From a virus: a stretch of DNA of 41,642 nt. Every line of letters starts with the position of its first letter. Position 1 is the stretch's first letter. The notes beneath the pieces were generated by a model that worked only from the letters and a program-made list of their open reading frames with translations, did no database searches and was not told where the DNA came from. Position numbers and translations under genes: made by a program. Location: IMG/VR virus record IMGVR_UViG_3300017786_000028, positions 1 to 41,642 of that record. One strand, written 5' to 3'. Below, piece after piece: positions 14,657 to 22,482 of the stretch.

Positions 14657-17209
14657 ATGAGCACCATTGACGGCATTATTAATGAACCTACCGTAAATTT
14701 CGTCGGTAAAGATGGATTTTTCTGGTGGGTTGGTGAGGTTGAAAGTAATAAAGACCCGATGACTCTAGGACGAGTTAAAGTCCGAGTTTTAGGGTATTAT
14801 ACTAATGTGAGAGGAGAAACTACCTCTAATCTGCCTACGGATGATCTTCCTTGGGCGACTGTGTTACAACACACATGTCAACCAGGTAATGATAACCAAG
14901 GTGAAAGTTCTGGACAGTTGCAACCAGGTGCAATTGTTATGGGATTCTTTATGGATGGTGAGAATGCTCAGATGCCAATTGTTATTGGTGTTCTGCGTGT
15001 TAAGAAATCTTCTGAGACTAGAGATGAGAAGACTTTTGCTTTTACTGGTGAAGCAATGGAACCTGGTGTTGCACCTAATCCTGCAACTACACACCCTATG
15101 AATCCTAATGCCACCATGGCAACTACAAAGGAAACAGGGTATAGAAGACCATCAGATGATAATACTGTTGCGTTACCTAACAATCCCAAATCGGATGTTG
15201 GTGGTAAATCATCTCCTAACAATGTCTCAACTAAACTAGCTGGTAGTTCGGGCAATCCTGGAAAACCTAGACAACCAAAGGACCCAATTCCTGCTGCAAA
15301 TGGTGTTGGTGGTCCTTGGAAAACATTGGAATATAAACTAGGATATCTCTTAGAAGATCTTGCTGATCATGCAGGATCATTAATGAAAGCAGAAGATGGT
15401 GACTACTTAGATATTGTCACTGGTAAACTTGTCTCTGCTAAAGCACTGACTGCAAAACTTCAAAACTTTTTAAGTGCAGTATTTACTCAGGTTGTTTCTG
15501 CTGTTAGGGCGCAAATATCTGCCCTTACAGAATCTTTGAACCTAGTTGAAATTCTTGGTGGTGCTACTGGCGTTCCAATGTTAGTTTTTGGTATTATTCA
15601 GACAGCAGTAGCAGCACTTCTTAAGGCACTTTGCATGGAAGACTCTAAGTTGATGCAATTTGTTCAGTCACCTGTCAATACAATTTTAGGTCTTCTTGAT
15701 GGTCTTCTTGATGGTTTGATTGATAAGGCAGCATTTGTTCTTCAAGGTGTTCAGGGCGCTATTGATGGTGTTGTATGTGAAGTTCAGGCAATGCTTGATA
15801 GACTTCTACAAGTTGTTGATACTGTAAAGACTATTGTTGATAGCGTACAGCAAGCAAAAGAAATCATTGAGGCATGGCAATCTGCTAGTGGTATTTTTGA
15901 AGAGGGAACTGATCTTTTCAAGAAAGGTATTACCAGTCTTACTGGATTGATTGCACTGTTCATCAAATTTGCTAGTGGGGGTTGTAATCGAACACCTGAT
16001 GGTGGTGTGGATACAGTTGGTTGGTATCCTTTATTTGGTATCACTCATTGTACTCCAGAAGAATTGGAGGAAATTAATAAAATTAGAGGTAAGAGTAGAT
16101 CTGAATGTGGTGAGGATGGACCAGGTAGTCTCTTAGATAGTGTTTTTAAAGAAACTAGTCCTTACTTAACTGCTGCTAAAACATTCATCGATGGTTCATA
16201 TGAGATGTATGTTGGAACACCTGGTAGAACTGCAAGTGTGCAAAAAGCTGCTAGTGGTACAACACGACATTCATATAATCTCAATCAGAATCAGTATGCT
16301 GAATATGTTGCTAGAAAAACAATTGCAGAAAAACATCCTAATGCAACCCCAGAAGAAATTGAAAAAAAGGTTGCATCATATTCTAAATCTCAAAACAAAT
16401 CAGGAGGCAAAGGTCAAGGTGATAACGGTTCCTTAATTGCTGATCATACTTCATATGCTGGTAATTATACAGAAGAAACTCATGGTGATAACTGTAGAAC
16501 CATTGATGGTGATAATGCAATTAATATTGAGGGAGACTACTTCTTAAAGATTACTGGTGATTGTCACATTGAAGTTGGTGGAGGATTCTTCTTTGGTGCT
16601 GAAGGTGCCCCTAAAATTGTTGATAATAAAGGAGAGAGTAAGAATACTAAAATTCAGAAACATACAGTCAGATTTGGTTCTGACGTTGATATCTCAACTG
16701 TTGGTGCTGCTCTCGCAATTCAAGGTTCTGAGTTTAATGTTGGATCTGTTTCTTCTAAATTTACTAGTAGTATTTTTGAAGCAAGTTCTGGAAGTGTTAA
16801 CATATCGGGAGGAGAGACAATCATCAGTGGTGACAACTCAATTGAACTTGTTACACCACACTTAGTTGAGATGATTAACTTTCCACCATCAGGACTTCAA
16901 CTTGGTTTGTCGGGTATTCGTAGATTTGTTGGCGGTTCAGTAGAAACTGTAATGAAACCTGCTAGTATTGGTGCTGATACAATTCCTCGTTACACAATTG
17001 TTAATCCTGCTGGTCCTTACTCACTTACATGTGGTGCTACAGGATACAACTGCAATGTCACTACGGGTGCATATAACGTCAATGTTGTTGCTGGTTTGAT
17101 CTATATGCAAGCGAGTGCTGCTGCTACCCTTGCGGCGGGTGGAGCAATGCTGCTCAGTGCTCCTGCAGGCGTCGTTACGGTTATTGGACTATCGATCTTC
17201 CTGAATTGA
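14657..17209 (+). CDS. 5: gp5-like baseplate hub spike protein, no lysozyme domain seen
   Basis: 850 residues. The first 115 match the gp5 OB-fold: GFFWWVGEVESNKDPMTLGR, VKVRVLGY, LPWATVLQ, GAIVMGFFMDGENAQMPIVI. The middle (about 220-450) is helical, with repeated LLDGLLDG-type heptads. From about 590 the chain becomes beta-prism-like, with GDNAINIEGDYFLKITGD, as in the gp5/VgrG needle. I see no T4-type lysozyme domain between OB and needle, unlike T4 gp5 (575 residues). The murein-cutting function may lie instead in the 7045-10110 protein. A trimeric membrane-piercing spike is inferred. Confidence 0.85.
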   Translation: MSTIDGIINEPTVNFVGKDGFFWWVGEVESNKDPMTLGRVKVRVLGYYTNVRGETTSNLPTDDLPWATVLQHTCQPGNDNQGESSGQLQPGAIVMGFFMDGENAQMPIVIGVLRVKKSSETRDEKTFAFTGEAMEPGVAPNPATTHPMNPNATMATTKETGYRRPSDDNTVALPNNPKSDVGGKSSPNNVSTKLAGSSGNPGKPRQPKDPIPAANGVGGPWKTLEYKLGYLLEDLADHAGSLMKAEDGDYLDIVTGKLVSAKALTAKLQNFLSAVFTQVVSAVRAQISALTESLNLVEILGGATGVPMLVFGIIQTAVAALLKALCMEDSKLMQFVQSPVNTILGLLDGLLDGLIDKAAFVLQGVQGAIDGVVCEVQAMLDRLLQVVDTVKTIVDSVQQAKEIIEAWQSASGIFEEGTDLFKKGITSLTGLIALFIKFASGGCNRTPDGGVDTVGWYPLFGITHCTPEELEEINKIRGKSRSECGEDGPGSLLDSVFKETSPYLTAAKTFIDGSYEMYVGTPGRTASVQKAASGTTRHSYNLNQNQYAEYVARKTIAEKHPNATPEEIEKKVASYSKSQNKSGGKGQGDNGSLIADHTSYAGNYTEETHGDNCRTIDGDNAINIEGDYFLKITGDCHIEVGGGFFFGAEGAPKIVDNKGESKNTKIQKHTVRFGSDVDISTVGAALAIQGSEFNVGSVSSKFTSSIFEASSGSVNISGGETIISGDNSIELVTPHLVEMINFPPSGLQLGLSGIRRFVGGSVETVMKPASIGADTIPRYTIVNPAGPYSLTCGATGYNCNVTTGAYNVNVVAGLIYMQASAAATLAAGGAMLLSAPAGVVTVIGLSIFLN

Positions 17210-17210
17210 C

Positions 17211-17239
17211 TTGACAGGTGCCTAGCAGTCTGCTATACT
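17211..17239 (+). promoter_or_regulatory. Consensus sigma70-type promoter after gp5
   Basis: TTGACA at 17211-17216, 17-base spacer, then TATACT at 17234-17239. It starts two bases after the gp5 stop and drives the small genes at 17263-17907 and probably tRNA-Leu. This is the second such perfect promoter inside the structural region. Confidence 0.75.
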
Positions 17240-17262
17240 ACATAGGTACAGAAGAGACATTC

Positions 17263-17454
17263 ATGGATTCCCTCGCACACATCTTCATTAACTTCTCTAA
17301 ACGCAAGATGACTCTTGTCGATGATGAAGGATATGAGAAAGAAGTTCGATGGAATTTTAACACTACAGGTGCCAATGGTTTCTCTGAAACAATCTCTGAA
17401 ATACAAGAGATTGTTGATAACGACTTGATTACTTATTGCTTTGCTGTAAAATGA
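17263..17454 (+). CDS. Small hypothetical protein
   Basis: 63 residues from ATG 17263; an upstream GTG at 17218 lies within the promoter and cannot be used by a transcript from it. The sequence (MDSLAHIFINFSKRKMTLVD, then VRWNFNTTGANGFSETI) has no motif I know. It ends in an ATGA overlap with the next gene, so the pair is translationally coupled. Confidence 0.65.
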   Translation: MDSLAHIFINFSKRKMTLVDDEGYEKEVRWNFNTTGANGFSETISEIQEIVDNDLITYCFAVK

Positions 17455-17678
17455 TTGGACCTATTGGAATTACTCTGCAAGAAGCAGAGGATCATTTTGA
17501 CTTCTTGGTTGATCTTACTGACAGATCTCGTATCTGTTGGAAAATTACTCGTGAAGATGGTAAGTCTGTCTTGATGGTTCCTGTTAATGAAGTCGCTCCT
17601 GTACCTGAAGAACTTCAGGATGAGGTTGAAGATTTTCGTAAAAAGTTTTTGGAAAAAGTAGGTGTCAATGAGACCTGA
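17451..17678 (+). CDS. Small protein, possibly Phd/YefM-like
   Basis: 75 residues from ATG 17451. The segment ITLQEAEDHFDFLVDLTD, followed by WKITREDGKSVLMVPVNEV, resembles the strand-helix-strand pattern of Phd/YefM antitoxins (ITR..GK.V.L...E). No toxin-like partner is evident next to it, so a plain regulatory role or chance likeness remains possible. It overlaps the next gene by 11 bases. Confidence 0.55.
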   Translation: MIGPIGITLQEAEDHFDFLVDLTDRSRICWKITREDGKSVLMVPVNEVAPVPEELQDEVEDFRKKFLEKVGVNET

Positions 17679-17907
17679 AACTCGTGAATCAATGGAAATG
17701 CTATTTGCTGCAAAGTGGAATCTTCCTAAAGCAGCAAAAAATTGCAATCTAACTGAAAAAGAAATGAAAATTACTTTTAACGAATATTGTCATTTTCATC
17801 CTCCCACTTGGGAAATTGGTAATAGTAAACAAATTGGAGTACTCTACACTGATGGGAGTGTGGCGGAATTGGTAGACGCACCAGACTTAAAATCTGTTGA
17901 GAATTAA
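17668..17907 (+). CDS. Small hypothetical protein running into tRNA-Leu
   Basis: The frame opens at ATG 17668 and closes at 17907, inside tRNA-Leu, giving 79 residues. The first 60 look genuine (RPETRESMEMLFAAKWNLPK; helical, with basic and aromatic residues; perhaps a small helix-turn-helix). The last 18 residues (GSVAELVDAPDLKSVEN) are merely the translation of tRNA-Leu. No stop exists before the tRNA, so the overlap is real in sequence terms, but the natural C-terminus may depend on RNA processing. Confidence 0.6.
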   Translation: MRPETRESMEMLFAAKWNLPKAAKNCNLTEKEMKITFNEYCHFHPPTWEIGNSKQIGVLYTDGSVAELVDAPDLKSVEN

Positions 17908-17938
17908 TCTCGTGGGGGTTCAAGTCCCCCTTCTCCTA
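17854..17938 (+). tRNA. tRNA-Leu (anticodon TAA)
   Basis: 85 bases with a long variable arm. Acceptor GGGAGTG faces TTCTCCT with a T6-T67 mismatch and wobble pairs at both ends. The D arm is GCG/CGC, anticodon loop CTTAAAA gives anticodon TAA, and the T arm GGGGG TTCAAGT CCCCC is perfect. The top anticodon pair (C-T) is also unpaired. The two defects are unusual but the type II shape and T arm are convincing. It reads UUA codons, frequent in AT-rich phage genes. Confidence 0.85.
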
Positions 17939-17940
17939 CT

Positions 17941-18504
17941 ATGACACATTATCTCTTCCCTACTACCTTCTATTGGCAATTCAGAGCACCAAACGCTCAA
18001 GAATTTATTGACAAAATCAGTGCTACTGCTGTAGAAGAAAACATTGACAACTCTCCGTTCTCATGGGGAAAAGAATGTGTCATTGACCGTATTCCCTTGC
18101 CATGGGAAGATTGGTTGCCACTCGTTACACCTAGTCTTCAAATCCTAGGAAAAAAACTCGGCAAAAAATTTCAATTCTGGATGTATGATCCATGGATTAA
18201 CTACTACAAACGAGGGGCATATCAAGAAGTTCATGATCATGTTGAACAAGACTTAGCATGTGTATTCTTTGCAAATCAAGGTGAAGGTTTTTCAGACTTT
18301 ACTTTTATTGATAGATATAACGTAACTCTAGCACCTCAAGCAAAGAAACTAATTGATTACCATAATGTATGGGGCATTGATTATGAACCTGGAGATATAA
18401 TTTTCTTTCCAGGAACATGTATGCATCAAGTAACACAGCATAAAAGTGATACAGTTAGAACAACATTTGCATGCAACTTCAACATCAAAGTTTCTAATGA
18501 GTAA
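17941..18504 (+). CDS. 2OG-Fe(II) oxygenase-like protein
   Basis: 187 residues starting right after tRNA-Leu. The C-terminal half has the double-stranded beta-helix signature: VHDHVEQDL (His98/Asp99/His100), GDIIFFPGTCMHQV (His162) and VRTTFACNFNI (Arg173). It belongs to the same broad group as the genes at 13480 and 14030 but with a different N-terminal half (MTHYLFPTTFYWQFRAPNAQ). The substrate is unknown. It overlaps the next small gene by 8 bases. Confidence 0.7.
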   Translation: MTHYLFPTTFYWQFRAPNAQEFIDKISATAVEENIDNSPFSWGKECVIDRIPLPWEDWLPLVTPSLQILGKKLGKKFQFWMYDPWINYYKRGAYQEVHDHVEQDLACVFFANQGEGFSDFTFIDRYNVTLAPQAKKLIDYHNVWGIDYEPGDIIFFPGTCMHQVTQHKSDTVRTTFACNFNIKVSNE

Positions 18505-18688
18505 GTACGATTTTGGAGGGTTAGAACAACACCCTGCCAATATTTTAAGATTGATAAGTGAACTTGAAGGAGCATATCAACTTTGTAAGTGGATGGGATT
18601 CAAAGAGGATATGGAGGTCCTTGACAAAATGAAGAAACCATACTATAGTATGTACTTCAAGAAGAAAAAAGAAGAACGTTACAAATAG
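18497..18688 (+). CDS. Small basic hypothetical protein
   Basis: 63 residues from ATG 18497 within the end of the oxygenase gene. The composition is helical with a strongly basic C-terminus (MYFKKKKEERYK). The middle motif LISELEGAYQLCKWMGF is family-like but not one I can name. It is followed by 43 bases with GAGGG and CCCTC flanks before tRNA-Asn. Confidence 0.6.
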   Translation: MSKYDFGGLEQHPANILRLISELEGAYQLCKWMGFKEDMEVLDKMKKPYYSMYFKKKKEERYK

Positions 18689-18731
18689 AGGGAGTACCCA
18701 AAGACTCTGTGTAGAAAGAGCGCCCTCTCAA

Positions 18732-18803
18732 TCCTCTTTAGCTCAGCGGTAGAGCGATTGACTGTTAATCAATTAGTCCCTGGTTCGATCCCAGGAAGGG
18801 GAG
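18732..18803 (+). tRNA. tRNA-Asn (anticodon GTT)
   Basis: A clean 72-base cloverleaf: acceptor TCCTCTT/AAGGGGA, D stem GCTC/GAGC, anticodon stem ATTGA/TCAAT with loop CTGTTAA, T arm CCTGG TTCGATC CCAGG, and discriminator G. No CCA is encoded. Its last base is the first base of the GTG start of the following gene. Confidence 0.95.
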
Positions 18804-19366
18804 TGTCTTTTACAAACAAACTATTATACAAGATTCCTAGTAAGTTTCCAGAACTGCTTATAAGCAACATGGTAACTTATGTTGAAACACTACATTATCA
18901 AAATGCAAAAATTGCTAATGATGTAGAGGATAATGTAACTAGATCTACTAGTGTATCGTGGATACCTTGGGACGAATGGATCCCTGGTATCATGCACAAC
19001 ATGCTTATATGTGCCAATAAATCACATTTCAACTATGATCTGAATTACTTCCAAAGTAAGATTCAATCTACCATTTATTATGGTGAAACTAGTGATCATT
19101 ATGATTGGCATGTTGACAATGATGACGCAAGTATCTGTGGAGATATGGAAAGAAAACTTTCTTGTTCTTTATTACTGAGTAGTCTTGATGAGTATGATGG
19201 TGGTGAATTTGAAATAGATTATCGACCTAACTTGAATACCAAGATCAAACCCAATAAGGGTGACTGTATTGTTTTTCCTGCATGGGTTCCACATAGAGTA
19301 TTACCAGTAACTAAAGGCAGACGTATATCTCTAGTCGCATGGATGATGGGGCCGATGTTTAAATAG
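18803..19366 (+). CDS. 2OG-Fe(II) oxygenase, prolyl 4-hydroxylase type
   Basis: 187 residues from GTG 18803, directly at the end of tRNA-Asn, whose AAGGGGA 3' strand could serve as ribosome binding site; ATG 18869 is a shorter alternative lacking conserved N-terminal residues. It has a clear HYDWHVD motif (His103, Asp105), distal PHRV (His164) and GRRISLV (Arg174), the complete iron and 2OG-binding set. Sequence flanks (RSTSVSWIPWDEWIPGI) recall phage P4H-like proteins. The substrate is unknown. Confidence 0.75.
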   Translation: MSFTNKLLYKIPSKFPELLISNMVTYVETLHYQNAKIANDVEDNVTRSTSVSWIPWDEWIPGIMHNMLICANKSHFNYDLNYFQSKIQSTIYYGETSDHYDWHVDNDDASICGDMERKLSCSLLLSSLDEYDGGEFEIDYRPNLNTKIKPNKGDCIVFPAWVPHRVLPVTKGRRISLVAWMMGPMFK

Positions 19367-19385
19367 TGCAGCACTGGAGAACATA

Positions 19386-19730
19386 ATGGGGATTTACGAT
19401 ACCATTCATTCATCATATGATTTGGGACCTGGTTTTTGGAATAGAGAATTGCAAACCAAAGATCTTGATGGATATATGTCATATAATTGGATCGATCCAA
19501 AGGGGCAACTATGGACAGTTGATCATAGTGGAACCTATGCCTTTGAAGATACTGGATCATTCAAGGTTGTGAAGAGTATAAATCATGGTAGAGTTACACC
19601 ATACACCTTAACAAAACAAATAGAGTTGTATCCAGCACACTGGAATGCTCACTATGCACCTTGCCCAACGGCAATGGTTAGTTTTTTTGAAGGTATTGTT
19701 GAACAAGTATTATTTGCATCTAATCATTAA
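19386..19730 (+). CDS. Conserved cyanophage hypothetical protein
   Basis: 114 residues beginning MGIYDTIHSSYDLGPGFWNR with repeated aromatic residues and LQTKDLDGYMSYNWIDPKG. I recognise the general pattern from T4-like cyanophages but know no function. A moderate GGAG (19376-19379) precedes the ATG. It shares one base with the next gene (TAATG). Confidence 0.65.
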   Translation: MGIYDTIHSSYDLGPGFWNRELQTKDLDGYMSYNWIDPKGQLWTVDHSGTYAFEDTGSFKVVKSINHGRVTPYTLTKQIELYPAHWNAHYAPCPTAMVSFFEGIVEQVLFASNH

Positions 19731-20374
19731 TGGCATTTCTCGTACATCCAGTTCCACCTAATCCAGTATTTGTCAAGAAAGAATATCTGTATGATTTAAA
19801 AAAAGGTCATGGAGAGTTAACACCTGGTATTTGGATTTCTGTTAAAAGTGTTCAAACTAAAGCATTATATTTTGAAACTCTTCTTACTGAATATGGAGCA
19901 TTATTTGATAAATTGCCTTTAAGTGCATTTGTTTGGAAAAAAGATTTTAATCCAGAAGATCAACTTCCTTTAGATGTACTTGAACTTTGGGACTGTTTCG
20001 ACTATAATATCACTGTAGTTCGCAAACCTCTTCTGGGACGATGTGAATTCTTTGGTAAAGATAAAAAAATGCACCCTGGTGAATATGAATTTACAATTGA
20101 TAGTGCTCATCCAGATCATTCTATTATCGATACTAATTTCTCTGAGTTGGACCCAGAGCACAAATCTTTTAATATTATCGCCCTTGATAATGGACAGTTT
20201 GCTGCACAACCAAACAATAGGGTTATCTGGAGAGATAACTCATTAATTCCAGGAACACTTAAACAACCCGATTTTAAAGTTTGCTCACAAAATTATGCAG
20301 TCGAAACAGAATCTAAATGGTGGACAGTCGGACACACCGAAGAATGGAGTTACAAAACCGAAGATGGTGCCTGA
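19730..20374 (+). CDS. Hypothetical beta-rich protein
   Basis: 214 residues starting MAFLVHPVPPNPVFVKKEYL. It is rich in aromatic and acidic residues, with segments such as RCEFFGKDKKMHPGEYEFTI and ESKWWTVGHTEEWSY suggesting a beta-sheet fold. No membrane segment or recognised catalytic motif. It is coupled to the gene before and overlaps the next by 11 bases, in an operon with oxygenase-like genes. Confidence 0.6.
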   Translation: MAFLVHPVPPNPVFVKKEYLYDLKKGHGELTPGIWISVKSVQTKALYFETLLTEYGALFDKLPLSAFVWKKDFNPEDQLPLDVLELWDCFDYNITVVRKPLLGRCEFFGKDKKMHPGEYEFTIDSAHPDHSIIDTNFSELDPEHKSFNIIALDNGQFAAQPNNRVIWRDNSLIPGTLKQPDFKVCSQNYAVETESKWWTVGHTEEWSYKTEDGA

Positions 20375-20504
20375 TGATATTGTTGTTAACATGGACGGAG
20401 GTGTAGGTGGTTCTTGGTCAGTACAAAAAACAGAACCAGAAGATATCATCAATCAGATTCGTAAGTTAGAATCTGAAGCACCTGATTATGGTATTGGTAA
20501 ATGA
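20364..20504 (+). CDS. Small hypothetical protein
   Basis: 46 residues from ATG 20364 (MVPDDIVVNMDGGVGGSWSV), acidic and likely partly disordered with a C-terminal helix (IINQIRKLESEAPD). A longer in-frame start at 20295 lies inside the previous gene. It ends in ATGA with the next gene. Short length makes it tentative, but both overlaps favour a real gene. Confidence 0.5.
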   Translation: MVPDDIVVNMDGGVGGSWSVQKTEPEDIINQIRKLESEAPDYGIGK

Positions 20505-21121
20505 TAAACCCTGATCTCAAAGGTCATAGTTTTAACGAACCTTTTCCTATATTATTGATTGAAAATGTTTTCTCGCCAGATCAGTTAGATGTTATTTGGA
20601 AAGAACTAGATTATTACTGTGCTAATGATATTCTCTTAGCACCTGAAGATACTGGTGGTGCCTATAAAAAAGGTAAATACGTCAAACAAAATTCTGGATT
20701 GTTCTTAACTGATGCCTGGAAAGGAGCATCGTATTCGGCAATCAACAAACACATTTCTCCAATATTACAATCTTTTCCTCATGCTGATTGGGTACAAGAT
20801 AACAAATACTTTGAAGAATTTCAATTCAATAAAGTTAGTGTATTAGTCTCTAATTATACAGATGGTGATTACTATGACGCACATAGAGATCTATCGTTAG
20901 CAACATGTTGTCTTTGGTTATATAAAGAACCAAAACAATTTGCAGGTGGAGAGTTTAGTTTCACTCAGTATGATTTAGAAATAGAGTGTAAAAATAACTC
21001 AATGGTTATATTTCCTGGATTATATAAACATCAGGTATCTCCAGTTTCTGGTGTAAAAAATCCCATGGACGGTAGATTTTGTATATCATACTTTTTGTCG
21101 TGGATCGGCAATGAGAAATGA
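20501..21121 (+). CDS. 2OG-Fe(II) oxygenase, prolyl 4-hydroxylase-like
   Basis: 206 residues. The iron site is DAHRD (His128, Asp130) and KHQVSPV (His177), followed by a GRFCISYFLSW strand whose Arg would bind 2-oxoglutarate; GGEFSFT gives the intervening strand. This is the same layout as P4H-type enzymes. It ends immediately before the TATAAATA late box of the fibre genes. It is the fifth such gene in the window, and the substrate is unknown. Confidence 0.75.
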   Translation: MINPDLKGHSFNEPFPILLIENVFSPDQLDVIWKELDYYCANDILLAPEDTGGAYKKGKYVKQNSGLFLTDAWKGASYSAINKHISPILQSFPHADWVQDNKYFEEFQFNKVSVLVSNYTDGDYYDAHRDLSLATCCLWLYKEPKQFAGGEFSFTQYDLEIECKNNSMVIFPGLYKHQVSPVSGVKNPMDGRFCISYFLSWIGNEK

Positions 21122-21129
21122 TATAAATA
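21122..21129 (+). promoter_or_regulatory. Late promoter box TATAAATA
   Basis: An exact T4 late -10 consensus one base after the oxygenase stop, 27 bases before the fibre gene start at 21157. Confidence 0.7.
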
Positions 21130-21156
21130 GACAAGTAGCAAATAGTGTGATTATCT

Positions 21157-22476
21157 GTGGGAACTCGTAAAATTTCTCAGTTAGAGACAATCTCAGATGC
21201 TAACCTCTCGGGCGAAGCAATTCTCCCAGTTGTTGTTTCTGATCCTTTGATTCCTAACCGAAAGGCAAAAGTTAATCAGTTGTTTAAAGGTGTTACTTCG
21301 GGCACCAAGAATGATCCTGGTCTTTGTTTCGATTTGGATCGAGATACTGGGTTATATCAAAATGCATATGATCAATTAGGCGTAGCATTTGGTGATGGCG
21401 GTTTCTATATGACCCGCATTGACAATGGAAATAATAGCACATCATTGTATATGACTGCTACTGATGATGTTGCAAGTAATGCTGATATTGTATTTGCTCC
21501 AAAGGGCACAGGTGCTGTAAAGGTTACAGGTAACTTTGTTATTTCTGACCAAACTTTTATTCTTGAAGATTCGCAAGGACCTAAGGCAAGATTTGAAGTT
21601 TCTAATATTGGTACTGGTACTAACACTCGTATCTTCACCCTTCCCGCTATTACATCTGGTAACGGAACTACCGTTGTTGGTGATAACACTACGCAGACTT
21701 TAACTAATAAAACTCTTCTTATTGATGAGGATAATTTAGTTATTGTTGATGGTACTGAAGAAGCAATCTTCCAGATTAACTGGGTTGATACTGTTGGTGC
21801 AAGACGTTCTTACTTCTTACCTGACGCAGGTACAGTAACTACAACTAACGAACCTACTGCTACATCATCCACACTTCTTGACACTAAAGCAGAACAAACC
21901 GCGTTGAATAAGACGTTGGTTGACTTAAAACTTGCTACTGATGCTGAAGATGCTACAAACTGGGCACAGTTTAATACTGACGCAATCACAGCAAACAGAA
22001 CAATCACTATGCCTGACACCAACATTACGTTGGTTGGTACAGATGCTACACAGATTTTATCCAACAAAACTATTCTCAGTTTGATTCTTGCAGATTCAAC
22101 TGACAATACTAAGAAAGTAACATTTGATATTTCTAATCAAAATACACTTTCCAATCAGGTTTTCAAATTCCCTCCAACTAATTTACTAAATACTGGTAAC
22201 TCCCCTAACGTTATTGTTAGTGAGGAAGCAACTCAGGATCTGAAGAATAAGTCTCTTTATGTTCCTTCAATTAAACAGGTTGGTAACACGGGCAGTGTCC
22301 AATTTAGTCTTGATAATATTTCAGGGAATAGAACAATCCGATTCCCTAATGCTAATGCGACACTTCTCTCTACTGACAACGTGACTTTAGATGATGTTAA
22401 CTTCGGTGGTGGTATTGGTGCAAACAACCTATCAGGGCAAACTAGACTTCAACAATTCTTTTACGCAGGATTCTAA
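21157..22476 (+). CDS. Tail fibre-like structural protein
   Basis: 439 residues from GTG 21157; no ATG fits the conserved opening GTRKISQLETISDANLSGE. The rest has phage fibre repeats with LTNKT-like motifs (Thr183-Thr186, and again near 307 and 364), separated by beta-rich segments such as TITMPDTNITLVG. These stacked repeats suggest an elongated trimeric fibre shaft. Late promoter upstream; next gene follows after six bases. Possible gp9/gp10-region counterpart, but exact T4 equivalence is not claimed. Confidence 0.65.
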   Translation: MGTRKISQLETISDANLSGEAILPVVVSDPLIPNRKAKVNQLFKGVTSGTKNDPGLCFDLDRDTGLYQNAYDQLGVAFGDGGFYMTRIDNGNNSTSLYMTATDDVASNADIVFAPKGTGAVKVTGNFVISDQTFILEDSQGPKARFEVSNIGTGTNTRIFTLPAITSGNGTTVVGDNTTQTLTNKTLLIDEDNLVIVDGTEEAIFQINWVDTVGARRSYFLPDAGTVTTTNEPTATSSTLLDTKAEQTALNKTLVDLKLATDAEDATNWAQFNTDAITANRTITMPDTNITLVGTDATQILSNKTILSLILADSTDNTKKVTFDISNQNTLSNQVFKFPPTNLLNTGNSPNVIVSEEATQDLKNKSLYVPSIKQVGNTGSVQFSLDNISGNRTIRFPNANATLLSTDNVTLDDVNFGGGIGANNLSGQTRLQQFFYAGF

Positions 22477-22482
22477 TTAACA

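Noticed and set aside
18758-18802. Upstream extension of the oxygenase gene at 18803
   Set aside because: The first 15 codons would be the sequence of tRNA-Asn; GTG 18803 or ATG 18869 are better starts.
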